A stretch of 64,000 bases of DNA from the NCBI RefSeq assembly GCF_016758195.1, contig NZ_QYAC01000001.1, positions 711,416-775,415 on the forward strand. Direction: 5' to 3'. Position numbers and translations under genes: made by a program. Below are positions 45,272 to 54,212 of the stretch, one piece after another (the first letter of the stretch is position 1; each line of letters begins with the position of its first letter). This DNA is from Leucobacter chromiireducens subsp. solipictus (lineage in GTDB: Bacteria; Actinomycetota; Actinomycetes; Actinomycetales; Microbacteriaceae). A model generated the notes under the pieces. The model was not told the DNA's origin and did not search any database. It saw nothing but the letters and a program-made list of their open reading frames with translations.

Positions 45272-46195
45272 TCAGTCTAAGGGAATCGGGCCGGTATTGA
45301 GCTGCGCTCCGGGCGAACGCCGCAGCTGGATCACCATGTCGGTGATCAGGATCACAAGGGCGATCCACACCGCGATAAACCCGATCCAGCGGCCCGCGGA
45401 GACCACTTCGTGCATCACGAAGTAGCCGTACAGGAATCCGAGGATCGGGGTCAGGAACTGCAGGAACCCGAGGTAGGAGAGCGGGAGGCGGCGGGCGGCC
45501 TCACCGAACAGGATCAGGGGGATGCCCGTCATGACCCCGCTGAAGAGCACGAGCACCAGGACGCCCGTGCCGTAGGAGTACGCGGCGAGCCCGGCGGTGC
45601 TGGCCACCCACAGGATCTGGACCGCGGCGATCGGGGCCGTGGTGAGCGTTTCCACCGTCAACCCGGTAAGGCCGTCGACGGCTTCGCCGGCGTGCTTGTG
45701 CACGGCCCCGTAGAGCCCGAACGACACCGCGAGCCCGAGCGCGATCCAGGGGAAGCTGCCGTAGGCAATCGCGGCGATCACGACACCCACGGTGGCGATG
45801 GCGACCGCGATCCACTGCATCCGGCTCAGCTTCTCGCCGCGGACCGCGACCCCGATGAGGATCGTAAAGAGCGGGTTGATGAAGTAGCCGAGCGAGGTTT
45901 CGATCACGTGCCCACTCATCACGCCGATGACAAAGATCTGCCAGTTTGCGTACAGCAGCAGCGCCGAGAGTGCGAACCACCCCAGCAGCCGCGGGGTCCG
46001 CAGGATCCGCGCGATGCTCCGCCAGCGCCGTGTCACCGTCGCGAGGATGGCGCAGAACACGAGGGTGGCACCCACCCGCCACGGCACGACCTCAAGGGGG
46101 TTCACCATCGCGATCAGGCCAAAATAGAACGGGAACGCGCCCCAGAGCAGATAGGCGGAGAATCCGTATCCGAGTCCGGCGCGCGTTTGGTTCAC
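45272..46195 (-). CDS. rarD: RarD-type EamA permease
   Basis: This 307-residue protein has ten membrane helices and the RarD pattern: GLGYGFSAYLLWGAFPFYF, LLYANWQIFVIGVMSGHVIETSLGYFINPL (about residues 80-110) and LSYLGFLQFLTPILGFLYG. RarD proteins are EamA/DMT transporters of unsettled substrate. The start is a GTG at 46195. It occupies the position where groEL1 follows groES in mycobacteria. Confidence 0.9.
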   Translation of the reverse strand: MNQTRAGLGYGFSAYLLWGAFPFYFGLIAMVNPLEVVPWRVGATLVFCAILATVTRRWRSIARILRTPRLLGWFALSALLLYANWQIFVIGVMSGHVIETSLGYFINPLFTILIGVAVRGEKLSRMQWIAVAIATVGVVIAAIAYGSFPWIALGLAVSFGLYGAVHKHAGEAVDGLTGLTVETLTTAPIAAVQILWVASTAGLAAYSYGTGVLVLVLFSGVMTGIPLILFGEAARRLPLSYLGFLQFLTPILGFLYGYFVMHEVVSAGRWIGFIAVWIALVILITDMVIQLRRSPGAQLNTGPIPLD

Positions 46196-46257
46196 CGATT
46201 CAGTCTACTCCCGCGCGGGCGGGGTGCCGACCGCCCCTCTCACACCGCGAAAACGCA

Positions 46258-46291
46258 ACGGGCACCCTGACCCGAAGGTCAGGGTGCCCGT
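46258..46291 (-). terminator. groES terminator
   Basis: Perfect 15-bp arms (46258-46272 and 46277-46291) with the stable loop CGAA lie 16 bases past the groES stop. groES is therefore transcribed alone, without groEL. Confidence 0.88.
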
Positions 46292-46307
46292 GTACACGTG
46301 GTGCGAG

Positions 46308-46604
46308 TTAGCGCGTCACGACCGCGAGGATGTCGCGAGCCGAGAGGACGAGGTAGTCATCGCCGCTGACCTTGACCTCGGTGCCACCGAACTTCGAGTA
46401 GATGACCACGTCACCCACGGCAACGTCGAGCGGGATGCGGGTGCCGTTGTCGGAGACGCGGCCGGGGCCCACTGCCACGACTTCGCCCTCCTGCGGCTTT
46501 TCTTTGGCGCTATCCGGGATCACGAGACCGGATGCAGTGGTCTGCTCGGCCTCGACCTGCTTGATAACGATACGATCCTCGAGCGGCTTGATGGCAACCG
46601 ACAC
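46308..46604 (-). CDS. groES: GroES co-chaperonin
   Basis: This 98-residue protein caps GroEL. It has [20 protein letters not shown], the mobile loop [19 protein letters not shown] that docks on GroEL, and the end [14 protein letters not shown]. The GTG at 46604 with GAGG upstream is the family start. The gene is alone: rarD follows, and groEL must be elsewhere. A CIRCE element 80-107 bp upstream indicates HrcA control by heat shock. Confidence 0.96.
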   Translation of the reverse strand: MSVAIKPLEDRIVIKQVEAEQTTASGLVIPDSAKEKPQEGEVVAVGPGRVSDNGTRIPLDVAVGDVVIYSKFGGTEVKVSGDDYLVLSARDILAVVTR

Positions 46605-46684
46605 AGTTGACCTCTTTCCAGGTTGACGAGACTTCTCGCGCCCACCCGTTGCGAGCGCGTCTACCCCTGAGTCTAGGACGCGAG

Positions 46685-46711
46685 TTGGCACTCATGCAAG
46701 GGGAGTGCCAG
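46685..46711 (-). promoter_or_regulatory. CIRCE element (HrcA operator) of groES
   Basis: TTGGCACTC, nine bases, then GAGTGCCAG (46685-46693 and 46703-46711) match the CIRCE consensus TTAGCACTC-N9-GAGTGCTAA with compensating changes. It stands in the groES 5' region. The remaining 46712-46872 between groES and the divergent DUF4190 gene shows no other gene. Confidence 0.88.
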
Positions 46712-46872
46712 TTCGCGGGATCGCGGAAAGCGAACGCGCCGCTGAGAACACACCAGGAACTTCACCCCGGAATCCGCTCGCTGTCAGACCCCGCCGGTAG
46801 ACTGGTCGTAACCGAGGACGGGGCCGCACGGGGCTGCTTCCCCTGAACTGACCGGTGCCCCAAGGAGAAATC

Positions 46873-47394
46873 ATGTCGATGCCACAGGACCCCCAGGCCG
46901 GCGCCACCCCGCAGGCACCATTCGAGGGCAGCGCCGCGGATCAGACTCCGACCGCCGCCGGCGCGACGCAGCCGACCGTCCAGCTACCATCAGCCGCACA
47001 GCCATCGGCCGCACAGCCCACGTCGGCCCAGCCCGCGGCCGCGCAGCCCGCCCCCGCCTATGCCCACGCACCCTACGGCGCGCCCTACCAGGCCGCCCCC
47101 GCGCCGGCGCGCAGCACCACCCTTCAGGGCACCACCATGGGGCAGACGAACACCTTCGCCTTTCTCGCGATCATCCTCGCCTTCATTTCCCCGATCGCGG
47201 GCATCGTCTTTGGCCACATGGGACTCAGCCAGATCAAGCGCACGGGCGACGCGGGGCGCGGCATCGCGCTCACGGGCCTGATCATCAGCTACGCATGGTT
47301 CGCCTTCCTCGTCGTGTTCATGGTGCTCTACATCGGATTCATCGTGATGATGGTCGGCCTCGCAGCCGATTCAATTCCGAGCTACACCTATTAA
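46873..47394 (+). CDS. DUF4190-type membrane protein, Ala/Pro/Gln-rich N-terminus
   Basis: This 173-residue protein has a low-complexity first half made of AQP-like repeats (SAAQPSAAQPTSAQPAAAQP), then two helices in the DUF4190 pattern: TNTFAFLAIILAFISPIAGIVFG, HMGLSQIKRTGDAGRGIAL and a second helix. The disordered half faces the cytoplasm or the outside; function unknown. The ATG at 46873 follows GGAG. The next gene is a paralogue 10 bp downstream. Confidence 0.8.
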   Translation: MSMPQDPQAGATPQAPFEGSAADQTPTAAGATQPTVQLPSAAQPSAAQPTSAQPAAAQPAPAYAHAPYGAPYQAAPAPARSTTLQGTTMGQTNTFAFLAIILAFISPIAGIVFGHMGLSQIKRTGDAGRGIALTGLIISYAWFAFLVVFMVLYIGFIVMMVGLAADSIPSYTY

Positions 47395-47404
47395 GCCGGG
47401 TCTC

Positions 47405-47845
47405 GTGAGCCAGCAGCCTCCTCCGGGCGACGCGTCGTCCCCCCAGGACCCCCAGAACCCCGAGACCCCGGATGCGCCGCGCTACGCGCCGCCGGTCTAC
47501 GCGGCCCCGGTGTATCCGGCGCCGGGAGCACCGGGGGCGCCCTCGTGGCAGGGACAGCCGACCCCCGGGTACCCGAGCGCTCCGCCGGTCTACGCCGGGC
47601 GTCCGGCGGTGCCGACCAACACGCTCGCCATTCTGGCGCTCATCTCAGCCTTCATCGCCCCCTTCGTGGTCCCGGTGGTGCTCGGGCACCTCAGCCTGAA
47701 CCAGATCCGACACACGAGAGAGGGCGGACGCGGGCTTGCCATCGCGGCCCTCATCCTCGGCTACATTCAGGTGGCGTTTTGGGGACTGCTCATCATGTTC
47801 TTTATTTGGGTCGGGGTCGTCGCAGCGGCCGCGCCCACCATGTAG
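47405..47845 (+). CDS. DUF4190-type membrane protein, Pro/Tyr-rich N-terminus
   Basis: This 146-residue paralogue of the preceding gene has a proline-rich N-terminal 75 residues with YAPPVYAAPVYPAPG, then the DUF4190 pair of helices around LGHLSLNQIRHTREGGRGLAI. The LSLNQIRHTREGGRGLAI segment lines up with MGLSQIKRTGDAGRGIAL in the gene before it. The start is a GTG at 47405. It is followed by the methyltransferase gene after four bases, so the three genes form an operon. Confidence 0.8.
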   Translation: MSQQPPPGDASSPQDPQNPETPDAPRYAPPVYAAPVYPAPGAPGAPSWQGQPTPGYPSAPPVYAGRPAVPTNTLAILALISAFIAPFVVPVVLGHLSLNQIRHTREGGRGLAIAALILGYIQVAFWGLLIMFFIWVGVVAAAAPTM

Positions 47846-47849
47846 ACCG

Positions 47850-49088
47850 GTGGCCACCGACGCGCCTCCCGGATGGGACTTTTTCTTTGAGAACGCCGGC
47901 CTCGACGCGCTGAGCCGCACGGCCGGAGAGCTTGCGGCGGGGGCCGATCCGGCCCGCCTCAACGCTGAGCTGCGCCGCAGCGGACTGACCCCTGAGCAGA
48001 CCGCCGCGGTGCTCACGCAGGCGATGCTCCGGCTGAAGGCACGCGCCAAGTTCGGCGACCTTGCCATGTCGCTCCTGTTCACCCCGGCCGGCCTCGAGCA
48101 GGCCACCCGCGCCGGCGTCGCCGCACGGCACGCCGCCCGCTTCCGTGACGCCGGATGCACGCGCGTGGCAGATCTCGGGTGCGGGGTGGGTGCGGAGTCG
48201 ATCGCACTGCTCGGCGCCGGAATCGCGCCGCTCGCGGTGGAGCTCGACCCGTTGACCGCGCGCATCGCCGCGCACAACCTGGGGGTGGCCGCCGCACACC
48301 ACCGCAAGCCGCACCCCGAGGTGCGGCTTGGCGATGCCGAAACGCTCGGTCCCGGCGACGCCGATGGCGTGTTCCTCGATCCCGCCCGCCGCACGGCCGG
48401 GCACTCCGACACCCGCCGTGTCGCCTCACCGAGCGACTACTCCCCCTCGCTCGACTTCGCCTTTGCCCTCGCGGACGCCCTCCCGACCGGGGTGAAGCTG
48501 GGCCCCGGCCTCGATCGCGAGCTCATTCCTGACGCCGCGGAGGCGCAGTGGGTCTCCGTCGACGGCCAGGTCGTCGAAACCGGACTCTGGTTCGGCGCGC
48601 TCGCCCGCCCCGGGGTGAAACGATCGGCGCTCCTGCTCCGCGACGGCACCGCAGCCGAACTCAGCGCGAGCGCGGACAGCCCCGATGCGGAGGTTCGCAC
48701 GCGCGGGGAATACCTCTACGAGCCCGACGGCGCGGTCATCCGCGCACGCCTCATCGGAAAGCTTGCGCACCAGATCGGTGCGGGCATGCTCAGCGACGGC
48801 ATCGCCTACCTCACCGCCGATCGGCACATCCCGACCGCATTCGCGCAACCGTTCAGAATCCTCGAGGAACTTCCGGTGCGCGAGAAGGAACTCCGGAAGG
48901 CGCTCGCGACGCGCGGAATCGGGTCACTCGAGATCAAGAAGCGCGGCGTGGATGTCGACCCGGCTGCCCTGCGCACCCGGCTCAAGCTCCGCGGTTCCAA
49001 GCGTGCCACGCTGTTTCTTACCCGTGCCGCGGGTGCGCACGTGGCGCTGCTTGCCGAGCGCGTGACCCAGCGGGGGCTCCCGAGCTAG
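47850..49088 (+). CDS. SAM-dependent methyltransferase with THUMP-like C-terminal domain
   Basis: This 412-residue protein has a helical N-terminal part, a Rossmann methyltransferase core with motif I VADLGCGVGAESIAL near residue 110, an acidic strand end (LAVELDP) and motif IV GVFLDPARRT, and a C-terminal THUMP-like domain (about residues 335-412) with SLEIKKRGVDVDP. This layout is that of the actinobacterial THUMP-like methyltransferases, presumably acting on RNA, but the target is unproven. The GTG at 47850 starts four bases after the DUF4190 gene. Confidence 0.85.
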   Translation: MATDAPPGWDFFFENAGLDALSRTAGELAAGADPARLNAELRRSGLTPEQTAAVLTQAMLRLKARAKFGDLAMSLLFTPAGLEQATRAGVAARHAARFRDAGCTRVADLGCGVGAESIALLGAGIAPLAVELDPLTARIAAHNLGVAAAHHRKPHPEVRLGDAETLGPGDADGVFLDPARRTAGHSDTRRVASPSDYSPSLDFAFALADALPTGVKLGPGLDRELIPDAAEAQWVSVDGQVVETGLWFGALARPGVKRSALLLRDGTAAELSASADSPDAEVRTRGEYLYEPDGAVIRARLIGKLAHQIGAGMLSDGIAYLTADRHIPTAFAQPFRILEELPVREKELRKALATRGIGSLEIKKRGVDVDPAALRTRLKLRGSKRATLFLTRAAGAHVALLAERVTQRGLPS

Positions 49089-49104
49089 GCCCGCACCTCC
49101 TCCC

Positions 49105-49512
49105 CTACGGGAACTGCGCGGCCTCGCGCTCGAGCAGCTCTTGGAACTGCTGTTGGACCGCCGGATCATTCACGGCCTGCTGCAGCGTGTGGGCGGCCCA
49201 GATCAACAACCACGTCCAGAGCGCCACACCGACCACAATGCCCATCGAGCCCGTGATGATTCCGGTGAGGCTCAGGCCACGCGGCTGCTGTTTCGCCTTC
49301 GCGACGATCCCGAAAATGAGGCCGACGAGAGACACGATCGGCCCCCAAAACGGCACCCAGAACATCCCGAGCCCCACGATCCCCGTGACCATACCGGTGA
49401 TCGCGAGCCCCTTGGGGACGAACGGGGGCATGGCGGGCCCGAATGGCGGGGCGGACCCCAGCGCGGGACTGGCGTGCGGCGGCATCGCGGCGTACGGCTG
49501 GTACTCAGACAC
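49105..49512 (-). CDS. DUF4190-type membrane protein
   Basis: This 135-residue protein has a short P/A-rich N-terminus (YQPYAAMPPHASPALG), then KGLAITGMVTGIVGLGMFWVPFWGP and SLTGIITGSMGIVVG, the two membrane segments of the DUF4190 type, and a glutamine-rich helical tail (AVQQQFQELLEREAA). It resembles its minus-strand neighbour closely, in helices and tail, and is convergent with the methyltransferase. Confidence 0.8.
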   Translation of the reverse strand: MSEYQPYAAMPPHASPALGSAPPFGPAMPPFVPKGLAITGMVTGIVGLGMFWVPFWGPIVSLVGLIFGIVAKAKQQPRGLSLTGIITGSMGIVVGVALWTWLLIWAAHTLQQAVNDPAVQQQFQELLEREAAQFP

Positions 49513-49628
49513 GTGGCTCCTTCCCTGCGGATCGGCGAGCAGCCCCCGAGGCCGCCCGGGTCTCCACCGGCACCGAGCCTACGGGGCGGGCCGAGACGGG
49601 GAGCTCCGATGCGCCCCTTTTCACGTGT

Positions 49629-49682
49629 TCGGGCCCGAAGGCACTCAGCGCGATATGCCGTGCTGAGTGCCCGCGGGCCCGA
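49629..49682 (-). terminator. Hairpin between two DUF4190 genes
   Basis: Arms of 21 bases (49629-49649 and 49662-49682) pair with two internal mismatches, 33 bases past the stop of the upstream DUF4190 gene. It probably ends that transcript. Confidence 0.75.
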
Positions 49683-49714
49683 TTTCCCCGGGAGCAGCTC
49701 CCGGAAACGTCACG

Positions 49715-50185
49715 CTAGTTCGTCGTCGAGGACTCCTCCTCGAGCTGCTGCTGCAGCTGCTCAAGCTCCTGCTGGAACTCGGGGTTGTTCGCGATCTGGC
49801 TGGCCGCGACGAGCAGCCCGATCCAGATGATCACGCCGACCACGATTGCGAGGGCGCCCGTGATGATGCCCGTGATCGCCATTCCCTTGGACTGCTTCTT
49901 CACGAGCGCCACGATGCTGAGGATCACACCGACCACACCCAGCAGCGGGCCAAACACGGGAATGAAGAACAGCACCACCGAGGCCACCAGACCCACGATG
50001 CCGAGGATCATGCCGGTGATCGCCATGCCCTTCGGCTGCACCGGCGCCACGCCGTAACCGGACTGTGACGCGGTGGGGTACGAGGCAGCGGGGGCCTGCG
50101 GCGGGACCGGCGCCTGCGGAGGCACGGAGTTCTGGGGCGGGACGGGACTCGGGTTCGGGTCGTTGCCCGGCAGGTTCTCAGACAT
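49715..50185 (-). CDS. DUF4190-type membrane protein, Pro-rich N-terminus and Gln/Glu tail
   Basis: This 156-residue protein has a proline-rich start (PSPVPPQNSVPPQAPVPPQ), membrane segments KGMAITGMILGIVGLVASVV and GMAITGIITGALAIVVGV, and a coiled tail FQQELEQLQQQLEEE. It is the closest paralogue of the gene at 49105. The ATG at 50185 follows AAGGAG. The 160 bp before it, after tsaD, contain a GGTAC...GTACC inverted segment (50260-50310) and no gene. Confidence 0.8.
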   Translation of the reverse strand: MSENLPGNDPNPSPVPPQNSVPPQAPVPPQAPAASYPTASQSGYGVAPVQPKGMAITGMILGIVGLVASVVLFFIPVFGPLLGVVGVILSIVALVKKQSKGMAITGIITGALAIVVGVIIWIGLLVAASQIANNPEFQQELEQLQQQLEEESSTTN

Positions 50186-50346
50186 GATGCTCCTTGATGT
50201 CGATCGGTCATACGGAGGCTCTGAGAGCCCCGTCTGCATCGAGCCTACGGAATCTTCTGCATTCCCGGTACGAGAAATTCCGGATTTCCGTAGATTTCCC
50301 GTGCGGTACCGCGCAAAATTCGGTCAGTTCTCCCGCGCGAACGGCG

Positions 50347-51441
50347 CTACGCCACCTGTACCTGTTGCACCGGCAGGGTCGAATCAGCGCCAAAGTCCAG
50401 GCTCGACGGCGCGCGCCCCGCGGTCACCAGCTGTGCGCCAAGCGAGGCGATCATGGCACCGTTGTCGGTGCACAGCGACAGCGGCGGCACCCGCAGGGTC
50501 ACGCCGGCCGCCCGTGCCCGCTCCTCCGCGAGCGCACGGATCCGCGCGTTCGCGACGACACCCCCGCCGAGCAGGAGCCGCGGCACGCCCAGGTCCGCGC
50601 AGGCCGCCAAAGCCTTGGTGAGCAAGACGTCCGCAACGGCCTCCCGGAAGCTTGCCGCCACGTCCGCGACGGGCACCGGGGCGCCGGTCGCTTCGTGCTT
50701 CTCGACCCACCGCGCCACGGAGGTCTTGAGTCCCGAGAACGAGAAGTCGTAGCGGTGCCGTTCGAGATCCTTGGGGCGGGACAGCCCGCGAGGGAACCGG
50801 ATCGCGTGGGGGTCGCCAGCCGCAGCAACTCGATCGATCTGCGGCCCACCCGGATACGGAAGGCCGAGCAGGCGCGCCACCTTGTCAAACGCTTCGCCCG
50901 CCGCATCGTCGATGGTCTCGCCGAGGAGCTCCACGTCGGTCACGAGATCCCGCACCAACAGGAGCGAGGTGTGCCCGCCCGACACCAGCAAGGCCACGGT
51001 CGGCAGTTCGAACTCGCCGACGGGCCCGACCGCCGGCCGCAAGCCGTCCCCCTGCAACAGATCCGCGCCGACGTGCCCGACGAGGTGATTCACGGCATAC
51101 AGCGGCTTCCCGAGCGAGACCGCGAGCGCCTTTGCCGCGGCGACCCCGACCATCAGCGCGCCCGCGAGACCCGGGCCGCTGGTGACCGCGATCGCGTCGA
51201 GTTCGTCGAGGCGCACCCCGGCTTCGGTGAGGGCCTGCTGGATCGTCGGAGTCATCGTTTCGAGGTGCGCGCGCGCAGCGACCTCCGGGACCACGCCCCC
51301 GAATCGCGCGTGCTCGTCCATTGAGGAGGCGATTGCGTTCGCCAGTAGGGTGCGGCCCCGAACGATGCCGACTCCGGTCTCGTCGCAGCTGGTTTCGATC
51401 CCCAGCACCAGGGGTTCCCGTGACGGCGCGCTCGCGCTCAT
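50347..51441 (-). CDS. tsaD: tRNA t6A transferase TsaD
   Basis: This 364-residue ASKHA-fold enzyme transfers threonylcarbamoyl to A37 of ANN-decoding tRNAs. Family marks are [16 protein letters not shown], the metal-binding HLVGH (AVNHLVGHV), [32 protein letters not shown] and [10 protein letters not shown]. The ATG at 51441 overlaps the rimI stop. It works with TsaB and TsaE, encoded upstream in the same operon. Confidence 0.97.
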   Translation of the reverse strand: MSASAPSREPLVLGIETSCDETGVGIVRGRTLLANAIASSMDEHARFGGVVPEVAARAHLETMTPTIQQALTEAGVRLDELDAIAVTSGPGLAGALMVGVAAAKALAVSLGKPLYAVNHLVGHVGADLLQGDGLRPAVGPVGEFELPTVALLVSGGHTSLLLVRDLVTDVELLGETIDDAAGEAFDKVARLLGLPYPGGPQIDRVAAAGDPHAIRFPRGLSRPKDLERHRYDFSFSGLKTSVARWVEKHEATGAPVPVADVAASFREAVADVLLTKALAACADLGVPRLLLGGGVVANARIRALAEERARAAGVTLRVPPLSLCTDNGAMIASLGAQLVTAGRAPSSLDFGADSTLPVQQVQVA

Positions 51442-51935
51442 CGTGCCTCCTTCAGTTCTGCTCGCATGACGATCGCGTCGATGCCCTCCGGCTGGTAGTA
51501 GCGCGGACGCACGCCGATCTCCGCGAAGCCCAGGGAACGGTAGAGCGCGTGCGCCACCGGGTTGTCCGCGCGGACCTCGAGGAACAGCTCTCGCGCCCCG
51601 AGCTCCCGAGCCCGCGCCATGAGTGCCTCCATCAGCCGACGCCCATTGCCGGCGCCTCGCGCTTCCGCGAGCAGCGCGATGGTCTGCACGTCTCCCTCGC
51701 TTCCGACCACCAGCACGCCGCCGTACCCCCAGATCACAGGCGCAGACCCCGAGTCCGGCACCGTTTCGAGGACAAGGTACCGGCGATGGTCGGCGGCGAG
51801 TTCCTCTGCGAGCGACGCGCGACTCCAGGCTGAGTCCGCAAACACCGTCGATTCGATCTGCCACAGCGCGTCGAGATCGGCGGCGGTCGCGGGCCGAATT
51901 CGCGTGACCACGGGCGTCCCGGCTGACTCGCTCAC
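51438..51935 (-). CDS. rimI: GNAT acetyltransferase RimI-type
   Basis: This 165-residue N-acetyltransferase has the acetyl-CoA loop [15 protein letters not shown] and the end motif [23 protein letters not shown], as in RimI, which acetylates the N-terminus of S18 in enterics. The GTG at 51935 overlaps the tsaB stop and the TGA overlaps the tsaD start. Its place between tsaB and tsaD is the usual actinobacterial arrangement. Confidence 0.92.
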   Translation of the reverse strand: MSESAGTPVVTRIRPATAADLDALWQIESTVFADSAWSRASLAEELAADHRRYLVLETVPDSGSAPVIWGYGGVLVVGSEGDVQTIALLAEARGAGNGRRLMEALMARARELGARELFLEVRADNPVAHALYRSLGFAEIGVRPRYYQPEGIDAIVMRAELKEAR

Positions 51936-52579
51936 GTGCTGACCCGCTTCGGGGCACCCGGCTGGACCACGTCGGGTGCGCGCAGGTACTGCGCGCGATC
52001 CTCCGCAAACGGCGCCCCCACGGCGAGCCGGCGTGCAGCCAAACGCACCAGTTCGGCACCGGGAATCAGCTCCGGCCACACCTCGTTCGTGACCGGCGCA
52101 TAGTCTGCGCGCGGAACCAGCACCGGCCCGCTCAGCGGTTCCGGGATCCCCGCCCAGCCCAGCCCCGAGTACTCCGTGACGAACAGCTCCCGCCGGCGCG
52201 CGTCCTGCACCACGCGCACGCCAGCAACGGCCCCCTGTTCCAGGACGCCCAGCGCGACGGCTTCGTGCCCCTCGAGGGGAAGAAGCGGCACCCCGCGGCC
52301 GAGCGCGAACGCGTGCGCGGCGGCGATCCCGACCCGGAGGCCGGTAAACGGACCCGGCCCGATCCCCGCGACGACACCGGTCACCCGCTCCGGCGCGACG
52401 CCGCTCTCGCTGAACACCGACGTGAGCAACCCGCCGATGGCCTCCGCGTGCCCGCGCGTATCCAGGCTCTCCGCCGTCCAGACCCGGCCGTCGGCACCGA
52501 GCGCGACAGAGGTACCGATCGCCGTGTCGATGGCGAGCAGGACGTGCGTCCCGAGTTCGGGAACCTCAAGCGATGTCAC
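51932..52579 (-). CDS. tsaB: tRNA t6A scaffold protein TsaB
   Basis: This 215-residue ASKHA-like protein has [15 protein letters not shown] at the start and [27 protein letters not shown] in the middle, the standard TsaB marks. It holds TsaD in active form within the t6A complex. The start is GTG at 52579, overlapping the tsaE stop. Confidence 0.95.
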   Translation of the reverse strand: MTSLEVPELGTHVLLAIDTAIGTSVALGADGRVWTAESLDTRGHAEAIGGLLTSVFSESGVAPERVTGVVAGIGPGPFTGLRVGIAAAHAFALGRGVPLLPLEGHEAVALGVLEQGAVAGVRVVQDARRRELFVTEYSGLGWAGIPEPLSGPVLVPRADYAPVTNEVWPELIPGAELVRLAARRLAVGAPFAEDRAQYLRAPDVVQPGAPKRVST

Positions 52580-53079
52580 AGCGTCTCCTCCGCCCAGCGC
52601 GGCCCGTTCCAGTGCAGCGTCACGGTGCGCGCCTCCACCGGCGCCTCGGACCAGTCCATGTCTTCCTCGTCATCGTCGCCGGTCGGCCGGTCGATCACGA
52701 CGTCAAGCCAGGATTCTCGCGTGTCCACGAGGCCGGCACCCCACTCGGCAACCACGACAGACCCGTCAAAGTCCAGATCGAGATCGTCGAGTTCGTCGGC
52801 GCCCGCGAGCCGGTACGCGTCAACGTGCACCAGCGGTGCGCCGCCCACGAGCGACGGGTGCGTGCGCGCGAGCACGAAGGTGGGGCTCTGCACGGGTCCG
52901 CGCACGCCGAGCCCCTCCCCGATCCCCCGCGTCAGGGTCGTTTTCCCGGCCCCGAGCGGGCCGGTCAGCAACACCAGATCCCCCGCACGGAGCACGGCCC
53001 CGAGCCGCTGGCCGAGCGCGTGCATCGCGTCGGGATCCGGGATCTGATGCACGCTCACCCGAGCCTGATCGGCGCTCAC
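52576..53079 (-). CDS. tsaE: tRNA t6A complex ATPase TsaE
   Basis: This 167-residue ATPase has Walker A LTGPLGAGKTTLTRG and the TsaE pattern SPTFVLARTHPS and LVHVDAYRLAGADELDDLDLD. It resets the TsaB-TsaD complex. The C-terminal tail with DDDEEDMDWSEAPVE is unusually acidic. GTG start at 53079, overlapping the alr stop. Confidence 0.95.
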   Translation of the reverse strand: MSADQARVSVHQIPDPDAMHALGQRLGAVLRAGDLVLLTGPLGAGKTTLTRGIGEGLGVRGPVQSPTFVLARTHPSLVGGAPLVHVDAYRLAGADELDDLDLDFDGSVVVAEWGAGLVDTRESWLDVVIDRPTGDDDEEDMDWSEAPVEARTVTLHWNGPRWAEETL

Positions 53080-54212
53080 GGCAGCGTCGTCTCCGACGCC
53101 ACGCGGAGCACGCGCGGGCCGATGCTTGCGACAATCTCATAGTTGATCGTGCGCATGAGCCCCGACCAAATCTCGACCGGCGGGTAGCCCCGCTCAGGGT
53201 CGCCGAAGAGCACCACGGGATCGCCCAGCGAGAGGCGCCCGGCGAGGGGCCCCACGTCGATGATGAACTGGTCCATGCCGATCCGGCCCACGATGGGGCG
53301 AGGCTCACCGGCCACGGTGACCCAGGCCCCCGAACCGTTGAGCGCGCGCGGCATCCCGTCGGCATACCCCATGGGGACGAGCGCCAAGGTCGTCGCGGTC
53401 TCGCAGACGTGGTTAAAGCCGTACGAGACGCCAGTCCCGGCGGGTACCCCACGGAGCGCGATGATCTCGGACCGCAGCGTCATCGCGGGGATGAGCCCGA
53501 GCTGAGCTGAGGTCTTATCCGCGAACGGGCTGAGCCCGTAGGCCGCGATACCGACGCGCACCGCGGTGTAGTGCAGGTGGGGGGACGACAGCGTTGCCGC
53601 GCTCGCGGCCAGGTGACACAGCTCGGGTTCGACCCCCGCCGCGCGCAACCGGGCGATCGCGTCATCGAAGCACGCGGCCTGCGCACGGTCCGCGTCCGCC
53701 CCGGCGTTGGCCAGGTGACTGAAAATGCCGCGGACCCGGATCGTGCCGGTGTTCGCGAGCTCGGCGGTGCGCGCGAAGAGCGCGTCCCAGTCACGTTCGG
53801 ACGCGCCGTTGCGGCTCAGGCCGGTGTCCACCTTCAGGTGGATGGTCACGGGACGATCGTGTTGCCGGGCCGCGGCGGCGGCGCGCTCCAGCTGCGGCAG
53901 ATCGCTGATCCCCAGTTCGATATCGGCCAGCGCGGCCTCACCGAAATCGGCCCGCACACCGTGCAACCAGCAGAGGATCGGCCCCGTGATTCCGGCCTCC
54001 CGGAGCGCGAGCGCCTCCTCCAGATCCGCGGTTGCGATAATCGTCGCGCCGCCCTCGAGCGCGGCCTGCGCGGTGATCGCCGCGCCGTGGCCGTACCCGC
54101 CGGCCTTCACCACGACGATGACCGCCCCGCCCGTGAGCTCGCGCACGCGTGCCACATTGTGCCGGATCGCCGGGAGCGAGATGTCCGCGACGCGCATCGA
54201 GCCTGTCCTCAT
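53076..54212 (-). CDS. alr: Alanine racemase
   Basis: This 378-residue PLP enzyme makes D-alanine for peptidoglycan. The PLP lysine is in VVKAGGYGHGA near residue 40 (the motif is more often VKANAYGHG; here AGG replaces ADG/ANA), with LKVDTGLSRNG and VSYGFNHVCETATTLALVPMGYADG, which carries the catalytic tyrosine of the partner subunit. The ATG at 54212 overlaps the acpS stop; an ATG at 54197 is an alternative. Confidence 0.94.
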   Translation of the reverse strand: MRTGSMRVADISLPAIRHNVARVRELTGGAVIVVVKAGGYGHGAAITAQAALEGGATIIATADLEEALALREAGITGPILCWLHGVRADFGEAALADIELGISDLPQLERAAAAARQHDRPVTIHLKVDTGLSRNGASERDWDALFARTAELANTGTIRVRGIFSHLANAGADADRAQAACFDDAIARLRAAGVEPELCHLAASAATLSSPHLHYTAVRVGIAAYGLSPFADKTSAQLGLIPAMTLRSEIIALRGVPAGTGVSYGFNHVCETATTLALVPMGYADGMPRALNGSGAWVTVAGEPRPIVGRIGMDQFIIDVGPLAGRLSLGDPVVLFGDPERGYPPVEIWSGLMRTINYEIVASIGPRVLRVASETTLP

